A stretch of 22,940 bases of DNA from an uncultured Atopobiaceae bacterium (GTDB lineage Bacteria > Actinomycetota > Coriobacteriia > Coriobacteriales > Atopobiaceae). The position numbers and the translations under genes are program-made. Below are positions 6,764 through 14,867 of the stretch, one piece after another. The stretch spans positions 1 through 22,940 of the forward strand of contig CAMYZR010000002.1 in assembly GCA_947303905.1 (NCBI GenBank). The letters run 5' to 3'. The stretch's first letter is position 1; each line of letters opens with the position of its first letter. Below the pieces are notes generated by a model that saw only the letters and a program-made list of their open reading frames with translations, did no database searches and was not told the origin of the DNA.

Positions 6764-9256
6764 CTAATCGATCTCGGTATAACGAGTCCCATAATAGTTG
6801 CTTAGACGGTAAGTGTACTTTGCACCGTCATATAGTGCTCTAAAGCTAAGCGTGGACTTTTCGTCATACCAAGTTGCCTTATCTGACGCCACAACGAAAG
6901 CCAATACTTTTGAAGTTCCGGCAGGTATGTCAACGTAAGAGATATATCTCGTTACGCCCTTCTTCAGGGCGTCTGTATCGACCAGCTTGAGATTCCTGTC
7001 ATATGAGCTGTAATCATTATCAATCAGCATGGCATTCTTAGAGTAGATCCTCAGTGTATAGTTTCCATTGTTTGCCACGCCAGCAAGGACATATGTTGTG
7101 GATGATTTTGTCTCGTCGGACATCACGGTAATGACGTCAGGCCGAGCGTAAAGGGAAAGACCGTGAGTCGGTGAAGAGAATTTAGAGTAGATTGTAGATC
7201 CGTCCGCCCTCTTTTTATACGCGCGCACCTTGAAGGAATAGTAGGTCGTCTTTCCATGCTTGACCTTAATCTTCATGGATTTCGCTGTGGTAGTGCCGGC
7301 AGACTTCCATGCCGAAACGGAAGAACCCTTCTCTACCCTGTAGTAGACCTGATAACCCGTTGCCCCGGTTACCCCACTGTACTTCACAGTCCGTGCAAGC
7401 TCACCATAGACGGGATCAGCACTAGTTATCTTGGGAGTACCCTTTAGGGTAATCGTATTGCCCTTTTTAATAGATACGGCCTTTGTAGATGACCATGCGC
7501 CGTAATACGTTGTGCTCGAAGTCTTCTTATACGCTCTTACGCGGACGTAGTATGTCTTGCCTTTAACAAGGCTGGTGAGGGTTTTAGTCAGTGTGCTCGC
7601 AGAGGTGATATTGGCCTTGCCTGCCGTCGAGAAGTCCTTCTTCAGTGAATACTGAATCTGATAACCGCCTGCTCCGGCCGCCTTTTTCCATTGCACTGTC
7701 GCCTTATTAGCTGCAGAGTTCGACAGCTTCGACACTACGACCTTTGCCGGCTTTACCGTCACCGTAACTTTCTTCGTGGCAGCATTGTATATACCGTTCT
7801 TGGCAACAGAGATTGTAATGGTTGCCTTGCCCACGTAGTTCTTTGCAATAGTAACCTTGCCGTTTGAGGCGATCGCCACCGATTTCGTTGAGCTCTTGTA
7901 CGTGACCTTCCCGCTGTCATTTCGTTTCGTTCCCAGACTAAAGGTCTGCGCAGAGGTACTGGCTGTCTTTGAATACGAGTTGGCAGATGTTGTTATCTTG
8001 TTGGCGATAGAGCTGACGGTTATGGTTACCGTCTTCGATGCGTCAGCGTAAATACCGTCGGGGTCGATTGCTTTTGCGGTAACGACAACTTCGCCAGCAA
8101 ACATGGCAGGAATGGTTACGACTCCAGCTTCGTCTACCAATACCGTTGACTTGTCGGTTGAGTAGGTAATGGTTCCACCAGTTGCCGTTGCCCTCGCATC
8201 TACCGTCTGAGCATCAGTCGCCGAAGCCTTGATTGAGAAGCTCTCTTCCTCGAACGAGATTTCATTTGCAAGCGGCAGGATGGTGAACTGAACAGTCGCG
8301 CTGCCCACAAAGAGAGATCCTGTCTTTGCGGTCAGTATTACAGACGCTTGGCCAGGCAGGATGTTGTTTTCGAATCGATATGAGTAGTCTGCACCAGCTT
8401 CTAGGGTATTCTCCCCATAGGAAACTGTAATGGCTGGCTTGATGGCGCTTCCCGTGTACTCATACTCGCTCTGCTCGAGCGTAATCTTGCACTTGGCTAG
8501 ATCAATCTCAAGACTACCAAGCGATTCGAATGCAACGGCATATGACCTCGCATAGAGCTCTGCGTACGTGTTGTCGTACGCACGTATGGTCACCGTTTCG
8601 TTGTCAATGGTTCCTTCGCCGATACGGCTGACTGACGCCGGTATCTCAATGGTGATATTCTGCATCCCATAGAAGGCATAGTTACCGATATAGGTAATGC
8701 CGTCATCGACAATGACCGTGTTGATTTCTAGGTTGTCCCACGGACGCTCTTCTCCATCCAACACGGTCTCGTAATCAGACATTTCGCCTTCACCCGAAAT
8801 GGTGAGCGTCTTTGTCTCGGCATTGTATGACCATGTCGCATTCACGCCACACGATCCCTCATGCGACTCATCGTCATCGCCCTTGGGTTCTGTGGCAGGC
8901 TCAGGCTCCAGGTCATCGCTGTCCGCTTCCGTTTGGGTAATTACCTCATCAAGCTCATCCTCTTGTGCTACTACGTCTTCGGAGACGGTGGGAGTTGCAG
9001 ATTCTATTCCCTCCTCTGGCGTTTCCTTAACGGGTGCATCCTCCTCGACAAGCTCTTCGCCAAGCTCTATTTCACCAGCTTCTACGTCTGCAGCGCTAGA
9101 ATCCTCATCACCCTCTGCTACAACCCCATCGATAACGACGGCCTCTTCTCCTTCGCCAAGGGCATCCGCCAAAGCTGGCGCGGGGAACAACCCCATTGCC
9201 AGCGAAGCGGACAGAGCGAGAGCAAGTACTCTCTGCGATGTTGCTGTCTTTCTCAT
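6764..9256 (-). CDS. Secreted BspA-like surface protein with Ig-like and Fn3 repeats
   Basis: An 830-residue exported protein. Residues 1-31 form a signal peptide (basic start, LALALSASLAMGLF core, ALA cleavage site). Residues 35-135 are strongly acidic and low in complexity, a likely spacer. Residues 137-245 resemble the start and leucine-rich repeats of BspA-type proteins (LTISGEGEMSDY, GITYIGNYAFYGM, IEIPASVSRIG). Two related Ig-like repeats follow at about 333-416 and 418-501, both ending in a VTVTV-type strand. Two fibronectin type III-like domains lie at about 504-598 and 603-702, then an unrecognised C-terminal beta-rich domain. There is no LPXTG motif, C-terminal membrane helix or evident wall-binding repeat, so anchoring is unclear. 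ATG at 9254-9256 has GAGGGGG upstream at a wide spacing. Codon use is visibly less GC-rich than the neighbours, hinting at acquisition. Adhesion is a plausible but unproven role. Confidence 0.85.
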   Translation of the reverse strand: MRKTATSQRVLALALSASLAMGLFPAPALADALGEGEEAVVIDGVVAEGDEDSSAADVEAGEIELGEELVEEDAPVKETPEEGIESATPTVSEDVVAQEDELDEVITQTEADSDDLEPEPATEPKGDDDESHEGSCGVNATWSYNAETKTLTISGEGEMSDYETVLDGEERPWDNLEINTVIVDDGITYIGNYAFYGMQNITIEIPASVSRIGEGTIDNETVTIRAYDNTYAELYARSYAVAFESLGSLEIDLAKCKITLEQSEYEYTGSAIKPAITVSYGENTLEAGADYSYRFENNILPGQASVILTAKTGSLFVGSATVQFTILPLANEISFEEESFSIKASATDAQTVDARATATGGTITYSTDKSTVLVDEAGVVTIPAMFAGEVVVTAKAIDPDGIYADASKTVTITVSSIANKITTSANSYSKTASTSAQTFSLGTKRNDSGKVTYKSSTKSVAIASNGKVTIAKNYVGKATITISVAKNGIYNAATKKVTVTVKPAKVVVSKLSNSAANKATVQWKKAAGAGGYQIQYSLKKDFSTAGKANITSASTLTKTLTSLVKGKTYYVRVRAYKKTSSTTYYGAWSSTKAVSIKKGNTITLKGTPKITSADPVYGELARTVKYSGVTGATGYQVYYRVEKGSSVSAWKSAGTTTAKSMKIKVKHGKTTYYSFKVRAYKKRADGSTIYSKFSSPTHGLSLYARPDVITVMSDETKSSTTYVLAGVANNGNYTLRIYSKNAMLIDNDYSSYDRNLKLVDTDALKKGVTRYISYVDIPAGTSKVLAFVVASDKATWYDEKSTLSFRALYDGAKYTYRLSNYYGTRYTEID

Positions 9257-9519
9257 AACTGCTAAATCCCCCTCACTACGTATTGCTATTTGTCAAGCAT
9301 CTAGAAGCACGGGCCTCGGCTTCCCGCACTTCGACTTACTATTCTGGACTACAGATCGGACAAATTAACTACCACGTTAATATTACATTCCACTAGCAAA
9401 CTACGGCATGTTTTGAGCGGCATCCTGTTCTCATGGCACTCGGGAGCCAGCGCTTGATGCACGCCAATACCTACGCATGTGGCACAATGTAGTCTCCGCA
9501 CCACCTTCTTGGAGGCCAC

Positions 9520-10800
9520 ATGAAGCAGATACGTCCATATCCGCAGGTAACGGTCACGCGCAAGGCTGCCCGCTCGCTTGCCGGCGGCCATCCGTGGGTC
9601 TTCGAGGGCGAGGTCGTGCGCGTCGATCCCGCACCGTCCGATGGCACCCCTGTCACCAACGGCTGCCTCGTGGACGTGGTCGAGGAGAACGGTACCTGGC
9701 AGGGCACCGGCCTCATCTCCCAGCAGAGCAAGATTCGCGTCCGCATCCTGTCACGCAACGCAAACGACCGCTTTGACGACGCGTTTTGGAAGCGGCGCAT
9801 CTCGTGGGCCTGGCAGCACCGCGTGTCCACCATGGGCAACCGCGCCCTTCCTGGCGCCGCACCCGATATCGACGCCTGCCGCGTGGTCTTCTCCGAGGCT
9901 GACGGCTTGCCGGGGCTCACCGTCGATCGCTACGGCCAGGTGCTGGTTGCGCAGATTGGCACCGTGGGCATGGAGCTTCTGCGCGAGCGCCTCTACCCTC
10001 TGCTGCTCGAGGTGCTGCGGCAGGACGGCCAGGACGTGCGCGCCATCTACGAGCGTTGCGATTCTCCCGTACGCGAGCGCGAGGGGCTGCCCCTGCGAAA
10101 GGGCTGGTGGGACGGTGCATCCGCCCTCGATACGCGCATCATCGTGCAGGAGAATGGCCTCTCCTTCGGGCTCGATCTGGAGAACAGCCAGAAGACGGGC
10201 TTCTTCCTGGACCAGAAGTACAACCGCCGTGCCGTGCGCGAGATTGCCGCAGGCCGGCGCGTGCTGGACTGCTTCTGCCACGTGGGCCCCTTTGGCCTCA
10301 ACGCCGCCGCAGGCGGTGCGGAGCTGGTGCGCTGCGTGGACGTGAGCAAGACCGCAATCGAGTTGGCCGAGCAAAACGCAAAGCTTAACAACCTCGACGA
10401 TCGCATGTCGTTTACCTGCGCAAACGTGCTCGAGTATCTTCCCGCACTCCGCTCAGACCGCAACTACCTACGCCAGGAGGGTGGGCCGTTCGACCTCATC
10501 GTGCTCGACCCACCCGCCTTCACCAAGAGCAGCTCCACGGTGCGCAACGCAGCACGCGGCTACAAGGAGATCAACTTCGAGGCGCTGCGGCTGCTTCCGC
10601 GCGGAGGCTACCTTGCAACATGCAGCTGCTCTCAGCACATGACACGCGACCTTCTGGCGCGTGCCGTCGCCGAGGCCGCACACGATGCAAACGTCCAGCT
10701 CAAGCAGGTGGAAGAGCGTCAGCAGGCGCCGGATCACCCCATCCTGTGGGGCTTTCCGCCCAGCCATTACCTCGACTTCTTTGTCTTCCAGGTTGTGTAG
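9520..10800 (+). CDS. Class I SAM-dependent rRNA methyltransferase, RlmI-like
   Basis: A 426-residue methyltransferase of the RlmI/YccW family, which makes 5-methylcytosine in 23S rRNA. Residues 1-80 form a PUA-type RNA-binding domain (ARSLAGGHPWVFEGEV). The middle contains VFSEADGLPGLTVDRYG (124-140), characteristic of the family, and ENSQKTGFFLDQKYNR (221-236). The SAM-binding motif is VLDCFCHVGPFGLNAAAGGA (248-267), motif IV is DPPAF (330-334), and TCSCSQHM (367-374) carries the expected catalytic cysteine. TTGGAGG ends four bases before the ATG at 9520. The upstream 263-base gap is a divergent promoter region with no gene seen. The stop lies only 15 bases from the end of the convergent threonine dehydratase gene, with no terminator between. 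The exact rRNA position is inferred from the family. Confidence 0.9.
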   Translation: MKQIRPYPQVTVTRKAARSLAGGHPWVFEGEVVRVDPAPSDGTPVTNGCLVDVVEENGTWQGTGLISQQSKIRVRILSRNANDRFDDAFWKRRISWAWQHRVSTMGNRALPGAAPDIDACRVVFSEADGLPGLTVDRYGQVLVAQIGTVGMELLRERLYPLLLEVLRQDGQDVRAIYERCDSPVREREGLPLRKGWWDGASALDTRIIVQENGLSFGLDLENSQKTGFFLDQKYNRRAVREIAAGRRVLDCFCHVGPFGLNAAAGGAELVRCVDVSKTAIELAEQNAKLNNLDDRMSFTCANVLEYLPALRSDRNYLRQEGGPFDLIVLDPPAFTKSSSTVRNAARGYKEINFEALRLLPRGGYLATCSCSQHMTRDLLARAVAEAAHDANVQLKQVEERQQAPDHPILWGFPPSHYLDFFVFQVV

Positions 10801-10815
10801 GTGAATCGTTAGTCG

Positions 10816-11805
10816 CTAGTCGACCTCGTGCTCGCCCGGCTCGTTGAGCACCTTGGCCAGCATGCGCCCGTCCACGTTGCCCCCGGTGATGATAAGCGCG
10901 ACGTTGTTTCCGCCGACAAGCTCCGGATACTCGCGCACAGCTGCCACCACCATGGCGCTGCCGCCCTCGATCACGGTCTGCTCGCGCTCCACCATAAAGC
11001 GAAGGGCGCTGCGAATCTCGCTCTCCTCGACAATCACCCACTGGTCAACCAGGTTCGGCAGCATCTCGTAGGCAATGCGCCCGGCACCGCCCACCACGGC
11101 ATCACAGATGGTCTCACCAGAGACGGGATAGGTGGTATAGCAGACGCGGTCCTTGAGCGACTGGTACATCGAGGGGCAGGCCGCGGTCTGAACACCGACG
11201 ATACGCATCTCGGGCTTGATTGCCCGCGCGCCAACCGCGACGCCCGTGATGAGTCCACCGCTGCCCACGGGCACCACAATGGTGTCCACCCTGGGATGCT
11301 GGAGGGCTATCTCGTAACCAATAGTGCCCTGGCCTGCATAAACACGAGGATCATACTGACCTGGATCAACGTAGAACAACTCGTTGCGGTCAATGTAATT
11401 GAGGCCGAGGGTCAGCGCCTCGTCGTAGTTGCTGCCCATGGTCATGATGCGGGCGCCGTAGTAGCGGATGCGATCGAGCTTGCTGCGCGCGATGCCGTAC
11501 GGCACGATTACCACGCAGTTCTCAATACCGAGCTCCTTTGCGGCATACGCGACCGCCACCGCATGGTTGCCCGTGGAAACCGTGCCAACGCCACGTGAGA
11601 CCTGGGCGGGCGTGAGCTGCGACATAGTGTTGAGCGCGCCACGGATCTTGAAGCTCCTGCCAAGCTGCTGGCTCTCGAACTTGAAGCGGTACTTGTGGTC
11701 GTCATCACCTAGATAGATGGAGTCCTCGAGGGGCGTGCGTCTCACACGCGTGTGGATTCGCTCGTAAGCTGCGCGTACATCTTCGCCGGTGAAATGACGT
11801 GCCAT
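10816..11805 (-). CDS. Threonine/serine dehydratase
   Basis: A 329-residue fold-type II PLP enzyme that deaminates threonine to 2-oxobutyrate (or serine to pyruvate). The PLP lysine is Lys53 in SFKIRGALN, the substrate loop is STGNHAVAVA (77-86), and the phosphate-binding loop is GSGGL (181-185). There is no C-terminal ACT domain, so it resembles the short catabolic (TdcB-like) or PLP-only form rather than isoleucine-feedback-regulated biosynthetic IlvA; serine racemase-type relatives cannot be excluded. GGGGGAG lies seven bases upstream of the ATG at 11803-11805. A candidate promoter is present at 11851-11879. The neighbours, an rRNA methyltransferase and tadA, give no pathway clue. Confidence 0.9.
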   Translation of the reverse strand: MARHFTGEDVRAAYERIHTRVRRTPLEDSIYLGDDDHKYRFKFESQQLGRSFKIRGALNTMSQLTPAQVSRGVGTVSTGNHAVAVAYAAKELGIENCVVIVPYGIARSKLDRIRYYGARIMTMGSNYDEALTLGLNYIDRNELFYVDPGQYDPRVYAGQGTIGYEIALQHPRVDTIVVPVGSGGLITGVAVGARAIKPEMRIVGVQTAACPSMYQSLKDRVCYTTYPVSGETICDAVVGGAGRIAYEMLPNLVDQWVIVEESEIRSALRFMVEREQTVIEGGSAMVVAAVREYPELVGGNNVALIITGGNVDGRMLAKVLNEPGEHEVD

Positions 11806-11850
11806 CCGATCTCCCCCTCAAGCGCTTTTCGGTTACCTTACAATAGCGCA

Positions 11851-11879
11851 TTTATGTTGGGGAATGACTCAGTTGGCAA
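11851..11879 (-). promoter_or_regulatory. Candidate promoter of the threonine dehydratase gene
   Basis: Minus-strand TTGCCA (11874-11879) and CATAAA (11851-11856) are separated by exactly 17 bases and lie about 45 bases before the ATG at 11805. The match is four to five of six at each box. Confidence 0.4.
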
Positions 11880-11910
11880 TTTTGGAACGACGCCGCGACA
11901 GCTTTCTTAT

Positions 11911-12396
11911 CTAATCCGTTTGGGCCTTACGCGCACGTCTGCGCTCCCGAAAGAAGCTGCGGAGCAAATCTGCGCATTCATCTGCACAAACACCCGCTGT
12001 GACCTCGAACTCGTGGTTGAGCCGTGGGTCGTGGCTCACGTCGTAGAGCGTGCCCAGTGCGCCGCCCTTGGGATCCGGCGCCCCATACACACAGCGGTCT
12101 ATGCGCCCATTGACCATGAGCCCCGCGCACATGAGGCACGGCTCAAGCGTCACGTACACCGTGCAGCCGGTAAGGCGCCAGCGGTCCAGCACGCGCGACG
12201 CCTCGACCATCGCGGCAAACTCGGCGTGTGCGGAGGGGTCGTGATCCAGCTCACGTCGGTTGTGGGCCCGTGCGACCACCTTGCCGTCGCACACGACGAC
12301 CGCCCCAATGGGCACCTCGCCCTCGGCGGCAGCCAAACGCGCCTCCTCGATCGCCTGCTCCATGTATGTCTGGTCCAAATCCGTCATGACATCCAT
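11911..12396 (-). CDS. tadA: tRNA-specific adenosine deaminase TadA
   Basis: A 161-residue zinc deaminase that converts A34 of tRNA-Arg(ACG) to inosine, needed to read CGN codons. The zinc ligands are seen as HAE (57-59, with His57 and catalytic Glu59) and PCLMC (86-90, Cys87 and Cys90). The length and the flanking sequence (IGAVVV, AHNRRE) are typical. The ATG at 12394-12396 is preferred because GGGAGGA lies 12 bases upstream; a second ATG three codons in would be further still from it. It is divergent from the tRNA-Ser gene, with about 100 bases between. The basic C-terminus (RERRRARK) may contact tRNA. Confidence 0.93.
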   Translation of the reverse strand: MDVMTDLDQTYMEQAIEEARLAAAEGEVPIGAVVVCDGKVVARAHNRRELDHDPSAHAEFAAMVEASRVLDRWRLTGCTVYVTLEPCLMCAGLMVNGRIDRCVYGAPDPKGGALGTLYDVSHDPRLNHEFEVTAGVCADECADLLRSFFRERRRARKAQTD

Positions 12397-12499
12397 GGTA
12401 GCAGTGACATCCTCCCGCAGTGCACGCCCTTTGGCACCTTCCTTTTCAACTGAACTGAATCAACGAGCCTAGAGTGGGGTATCATAGCTGCATATCTGT

Positions 12500-12587
12500 G
12501 GAGGGGTGGCAGAGTGGTTGAATGCAGCGGTCTTGAAAACCGCCGGGCCGAAAGGTCTCGAGGGTTCGAATCCCTCCTCCTCCGCCA
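12500..12587 (+). tRNA. tRNA-Ser (anticodon TGA)
   Basis: An 88-base tRNA with its CCA encoded (12585-12587). The acceptor stem pairs GGAGGGG at the 5' end with CTCCTCC at the 3' end (one G-T pair). The anticodon loop CTTGAAA carries TGA at 12534-12536, reading UCA. The T arm is GAGGGTTCGAATCCCTC, and the long variable arm is that of a class II serine tRNA. A TATCAT at 12480-12485 is a possible -10 close upstream. Confidence 0.96.
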
Positions 12588-12810
12588 TAATTGAATACCC
12601 GGTCAGCGCAAGCTGCTGACCAAAACGAACCACCGGAGGTTACGGAGGGTTTCGAACCGTTAGCGCAAGTGTCCAGTGGACACTTGCGGACCCGAGCGTC
12701 CCCGCGAGGGTCTCGTGCTAGGGCCTACGGGCCGAGCAGCGAGGCCTATGAGCGTTGCCGCAAGGCAACGCGGGAATCCCTCCTCCTCCGCCTAAATTGA
12801 AACACCGGTC
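12568..12810 (+). repeat. Direct repeat of the tRNA-Ser 3' end around a structured segment
   Basis: The 19-mer gaatccctcctcctccgcc from the tRNA-Ser T arm and acceptor (12568-12586) recurs at 12774-12792. With weaker matching the repeat continues to 37 bases (12568-12604 and 12774-12810, about 32 of 37 identical, no gaps). A T-arm-like CGGAGGGTTTCGAA also occurs at 12643-12656. The segment between holds a 25-base odd-centred palindrome at 12664-12688, an eight-base-pair stem with a GCAA loop at 12752-12771, and further pairings. The arrangement resembles the duplicated tRNA tail left by site-specific integration, but no integrase is visible. It is not convincing as coding DNA. Confidence 0.65.
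12601..12621 (+). repeat. Hairpin just after tRNA-Ser
   Basis: A seven-base-pair perfect stem (GGTCAGC with GCTGACC) and seven-base loop, 13 bases after the tRNA end. It may stop or process the tRNA transcript, but no T-run follows. Confidence 0.5.
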
Positions 12811-12859
12811 GGTGCCCGTCATCGGCCGTTTGGTATGTTAGCTCGGAAAGGAGCTCGTC

Positions 12860-13414
12860 ATGGCCCCCGTCATCATCATCCTTCTAGCCGTTGCCGCCGC
12901 ACTCATCGGTGCGTGGATCAGCATCCACAACGGCATCGTCGTCAAGTTCAACCGCTGCGACAACGCCTGGCAGACCATCGACGCCCAGCTGCAGCGTCGT
13001 AACGACCTCATCCCCAACCTGGTCGCCACGGTCCAGGGCTACATGACCCACGAGCGCGAGACGCTCGAGGCCGTCACCAACGCGCGCGCCGCCGTCGCCA
13101 ACGCCGGCACCCCCGAGGCTGCCATGGCGGCTTCTGGCCAGCTCACGCAGGCCCTTGGTCACCTCTTCGCCGTTGCCGAGGCCTATCCTGAGCTCAAGGC
13201 AAACAGCAACTTTGCCCAGCTTCAGGCCGACCTCACCGACACCGAGAACAAGATCAGCTACGCTCGCATGAGCTTCAACGACTGCGTGCTCGAGTACAAC
13301 AACGCCATCACCACCTTCCCGGGCAACATCGTGGCTGGCTCCAAGTTCCAGAAGCGTCAGGGCTTCACCGTCGAGGATGCCTCCGTCCGCCAGGCTCCCA
13401 CGGTCCAGTTCTAA
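12860..13414 (+). CDS. lemA: LemA family protein
   Basis: A 184-residue LemA protein. Residues 1-22 are a single hydrophobic segment (APVIIILLAVAAALIGAWIS) with the rest expected as a helical domain; in this family the N-terminus is anchored in the membrane. Diagnostic stretches are FNRCDNAWQTIDAQLQRRND, LIPNLVATVQGYMTHE, and the end FPGNIVAG with FTVEDASVRQAPTVQF. The biochemical role of LemA proteins is poorly known. AAAGGAG lies six bases before the ATG at 12860. It is transcribed alone: no TPM-domain partner, which often follows lemA, is present, and a strong terminator ends the unit. Confidence 0.95.
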   Translation: MAPVIIILLAVAAALIGAWISIHNGIVVKFNRCDNAWQTIDAQLQRRNDLIPNLVATVQGYMTHERETLEAVTNARAAVANAGTPEAAMAASGQLTQALGHLFAVAEAYPELKANSNFAQLQADLTDTENKISYARMSFNDCVLEYNNAITTFPGNIVAGSKFQKRQGFTVEDASVRQAPTVQF

Positions 13415-13436
13415 AGCCCAAAGACACGCATCTACA

Positions 13437-13469
13437 AGCAGGGGCGTCTTCGCGGCGCCCCTGCTTTTT
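13437..13469 (+). terminator. lemA terminator
   Basis: A ten-base-pair stem (13437-13446 with 13456-13465) with a nine-base loop followed by TTTTT, 22 bases after the lemA stop. Confidence 0.9.
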
Positions 13470-13510
13470 ACTGAGGCTCTTTCTCAATGTCCGAATCGAT
13501 ATATTTCTGT

Positions 13511-13540
13511 TTGATTAACTTGCAGGAACCTAGCTATATA
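13511..13540 (+). promoter_or_regulatory. Candidate promoter of the kinase gene
   Basis: TTGATT (13511-13516) and TATATA (13535-13540) are 18 bases apart in a notably AT-rich stretch between the lemA terminator and the kinase start at 13642. The implied leader is about 95 bases. Confidence 0.4.
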
Positions 13541-13641
13541 TTCTCTATTTCCGTTATGTTTCATATCGCCTATAGCGCCAAGAGCAGTCTAGAATCATGC
13601 GAAACAGGGTCCATCACCGATGCAACCAGAAGGGAGTCACC

Positions 13642-14520
13642 ATGACCACCTATGCTCAGGACCTCTATCTCTATCAGCGCAAGGACGCCTACATTCCCCG
13701 CATTGCCGCCGTTCACGACCTGTGCGGCTACGGCAAGTGCTCGCTTGGTGTGGCGATACCCGTTCTCTCCGCCGCAGGATGCGACGTTTGCCCTGTTCCC
13801 ACCTCGCTGTTCTCGGCGCACACGCGCTTCCCCGTCTTCCACATGCATGACACCACTGACATGCTCGCGCCCTACCTGGACGCCTGGGTGGCGGAGGGGA
13901 TCGAGCTCGACGCAATCTACTCGGGCTTCCTCGGCGCTGCCGAGCAGGTAGGTGCCATCAAGCGGCTGTACGAGGAGCATCCCAAGGCGCTTCGCATCGT
14001 CGATCCCGTCATGGGCGACGGCGGCCAGAAGTACCAGACCTATACCGACGAGCTCTGCGAGGCCATGTGAGAGCTGGTCAACGGTGCCGATGTTCTTACC
14101 CCCAACCTCACCGAGGCTTCCATCCTCACGGGCATTGCGTATGAGGGCCAGGACGTGGACGAGGCCTACGTGCGGCGCATCACCGACGCGCTGCTCGAGC
14201 AGGGCGCAAAGACCGTCGTGCTCAAGGGCGTGGTACACGCTGGCGAGAAGCTCATCCGCAACTACCTCGTTGGTGCCGACCTCGCATTTGAGGAGCAGGT
14301 CAGCGAGCTTTTGCCCTACATGCTCCACGGCACGGGCGACCTGTATGCCAGCTCGCTTCTGGCTGCGATCATGGCCGGGCGCTCAATGCACGATGCCGTC
14401 GAGTTCGCCGGCTCCTTCGTGCGCGATGCCATGCGCATCACGCGCCTCCAGCCTGACTTCGAGGTTCGCGGCGTGAGCTTTGAGTCCGAGCTGGGCAAGG
14501 TTGCCGCACTCCTCGCGTAA
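13642..14520 (+). pseudogene. Pyridoxal/pyridoxamine kinase, interrupted by in-frame TGA
   Basis: Read through, this frame gives 292 residues of a PdxK/PdxY-type kinase of the ribokinase superfamily, which phosphorylates vitamin B6 vitamers. Visible family segments are IAAVHDLCGYGKCSLGVAIP near the N-terminus, DAIYSGFLGAAEQV, the ATP/Mg motif DPVMGDGG, TPNLTEA, and the glycine-rich LHGTGDLYASSLLA near the C-terminus. A TGA at 14068-14070 stops the frame after EAM (codon 143). The same frame resumes immediately as ELVNGADVLTPNLTEA and stays open to 14520. Relatives usually have Arg or Lys here, so CGA or AGA to TGA is the simplest origin. GGGAG precedes the ATG at 13642. The first product would lack the catalytic C-terminal half. 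A sequencing error or readthrough is possible; otherwise this is a fresh pseudogene. Confidence 0.88.
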
Positions 14521-14541
14521 AGCGCCCATCCCTAGACAAGC

Positions 14542-14585
14542 GTCCGCCCCAGGCACCGTCGGATGCCTGGGGCGGACTCGTTTCT
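14542..14585 (+). terminator. Terminator downstream of the kinase pseudogene (repeat copy 1)
   Basis: A perfect 14-base-pair stem, 14542-14555 with 14564-14577, around the loop CCGTCGGA, followed by TCGTTTCT on the plus strand. It lies 21 bases past the kinase frame and is part of the 71-base repeat shared with 14868-14938. Confidence 0.7.
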
Positions 14586-14614
14586 GTCGCCTGCTATCTG
14601 TAGTTACCGGCTTC
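14544..14614. repeat. 71-base direct repeat, copy 1
   Basis: Matches 14868-14938 without gaps at 66 of 71 positions by eye; differences are at 14551, 14566, 14594, 14596 and 14600. It contains the terminator hairpin plus the last codons of the minus-strand gene ending at 14924, whose TAG stop is TAC in this copy. Confidence 0.85.
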
Positions 14615-14624
14615 CAAACGTATT

Positions 14625-14854
14625 TGCGGAGCGAGAGGAGCGAAATCGTTCAAGCAAACGCGTTACTGTGTAGCTCATTGGTACACAGCCCCAAGCGCAT
14701 TGATTTTCAGGCTGGGCTTTCCTGCGCTTTTATCCCCTGACATCCGTCCCCACGATGGATTGCCGGAGAAGCGTTACACAGTAGCGCGTTTGCTTGAACG
14801 AATCACGGCCCGCCGTAACGCAAACCACGGGTATGTTACCTCGCTCGCTCCGCA
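14625..14854. mobile_element. Inverted-repeat (MITE-like) element between the 71-base repeats
   Basis: The outer ends carry the same 11-mer in inverted form: TGCGGAGCGAG at 14625-14635 and its reverse complement at 14844-14854. Further in, a 27-base inverted repeat (14646-14672 and 14775-14801) matches at 26 of 27 positions. The inner end of the left arm can also fold locally: 14666-14672 pairs with 14682-14688. A third pairing joins AAGCGCA (14693-14699) with TGCGCTT (14723-14729). It has no open frame of note and no transposase. Small non-autonomous elements have this form, but a structured RNA is an alternative. No short target duplication is seen next to the 11-mers. Confidence 0.55.
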
Positions 14855-14867
14855 GCACTAGAAGAAA

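Noticed and set aside
12591..12800. Plus-strand 69-codon frame after tRNA-Ser
   Set aside because: It starts with TTG, has no ribosome site, runs through palindromes and the tRNA tail copy, and is Arg/Ser-rich as expected of non-coding GC-rich DNA.
12500..12860. Integrated prophage or genomic island at tRNA-Ser
   Set aside because: The repeats are only about 206 bases apart and no integrase, excisionase or phage gene is present.
14068..14070. TGA read as selenocysteine or as a sense codon
   Set aside because: Relatives have Arg or Lys here, no SECIS-type hairpin is evident just downstream, and other genes in the window show no internal TGA.
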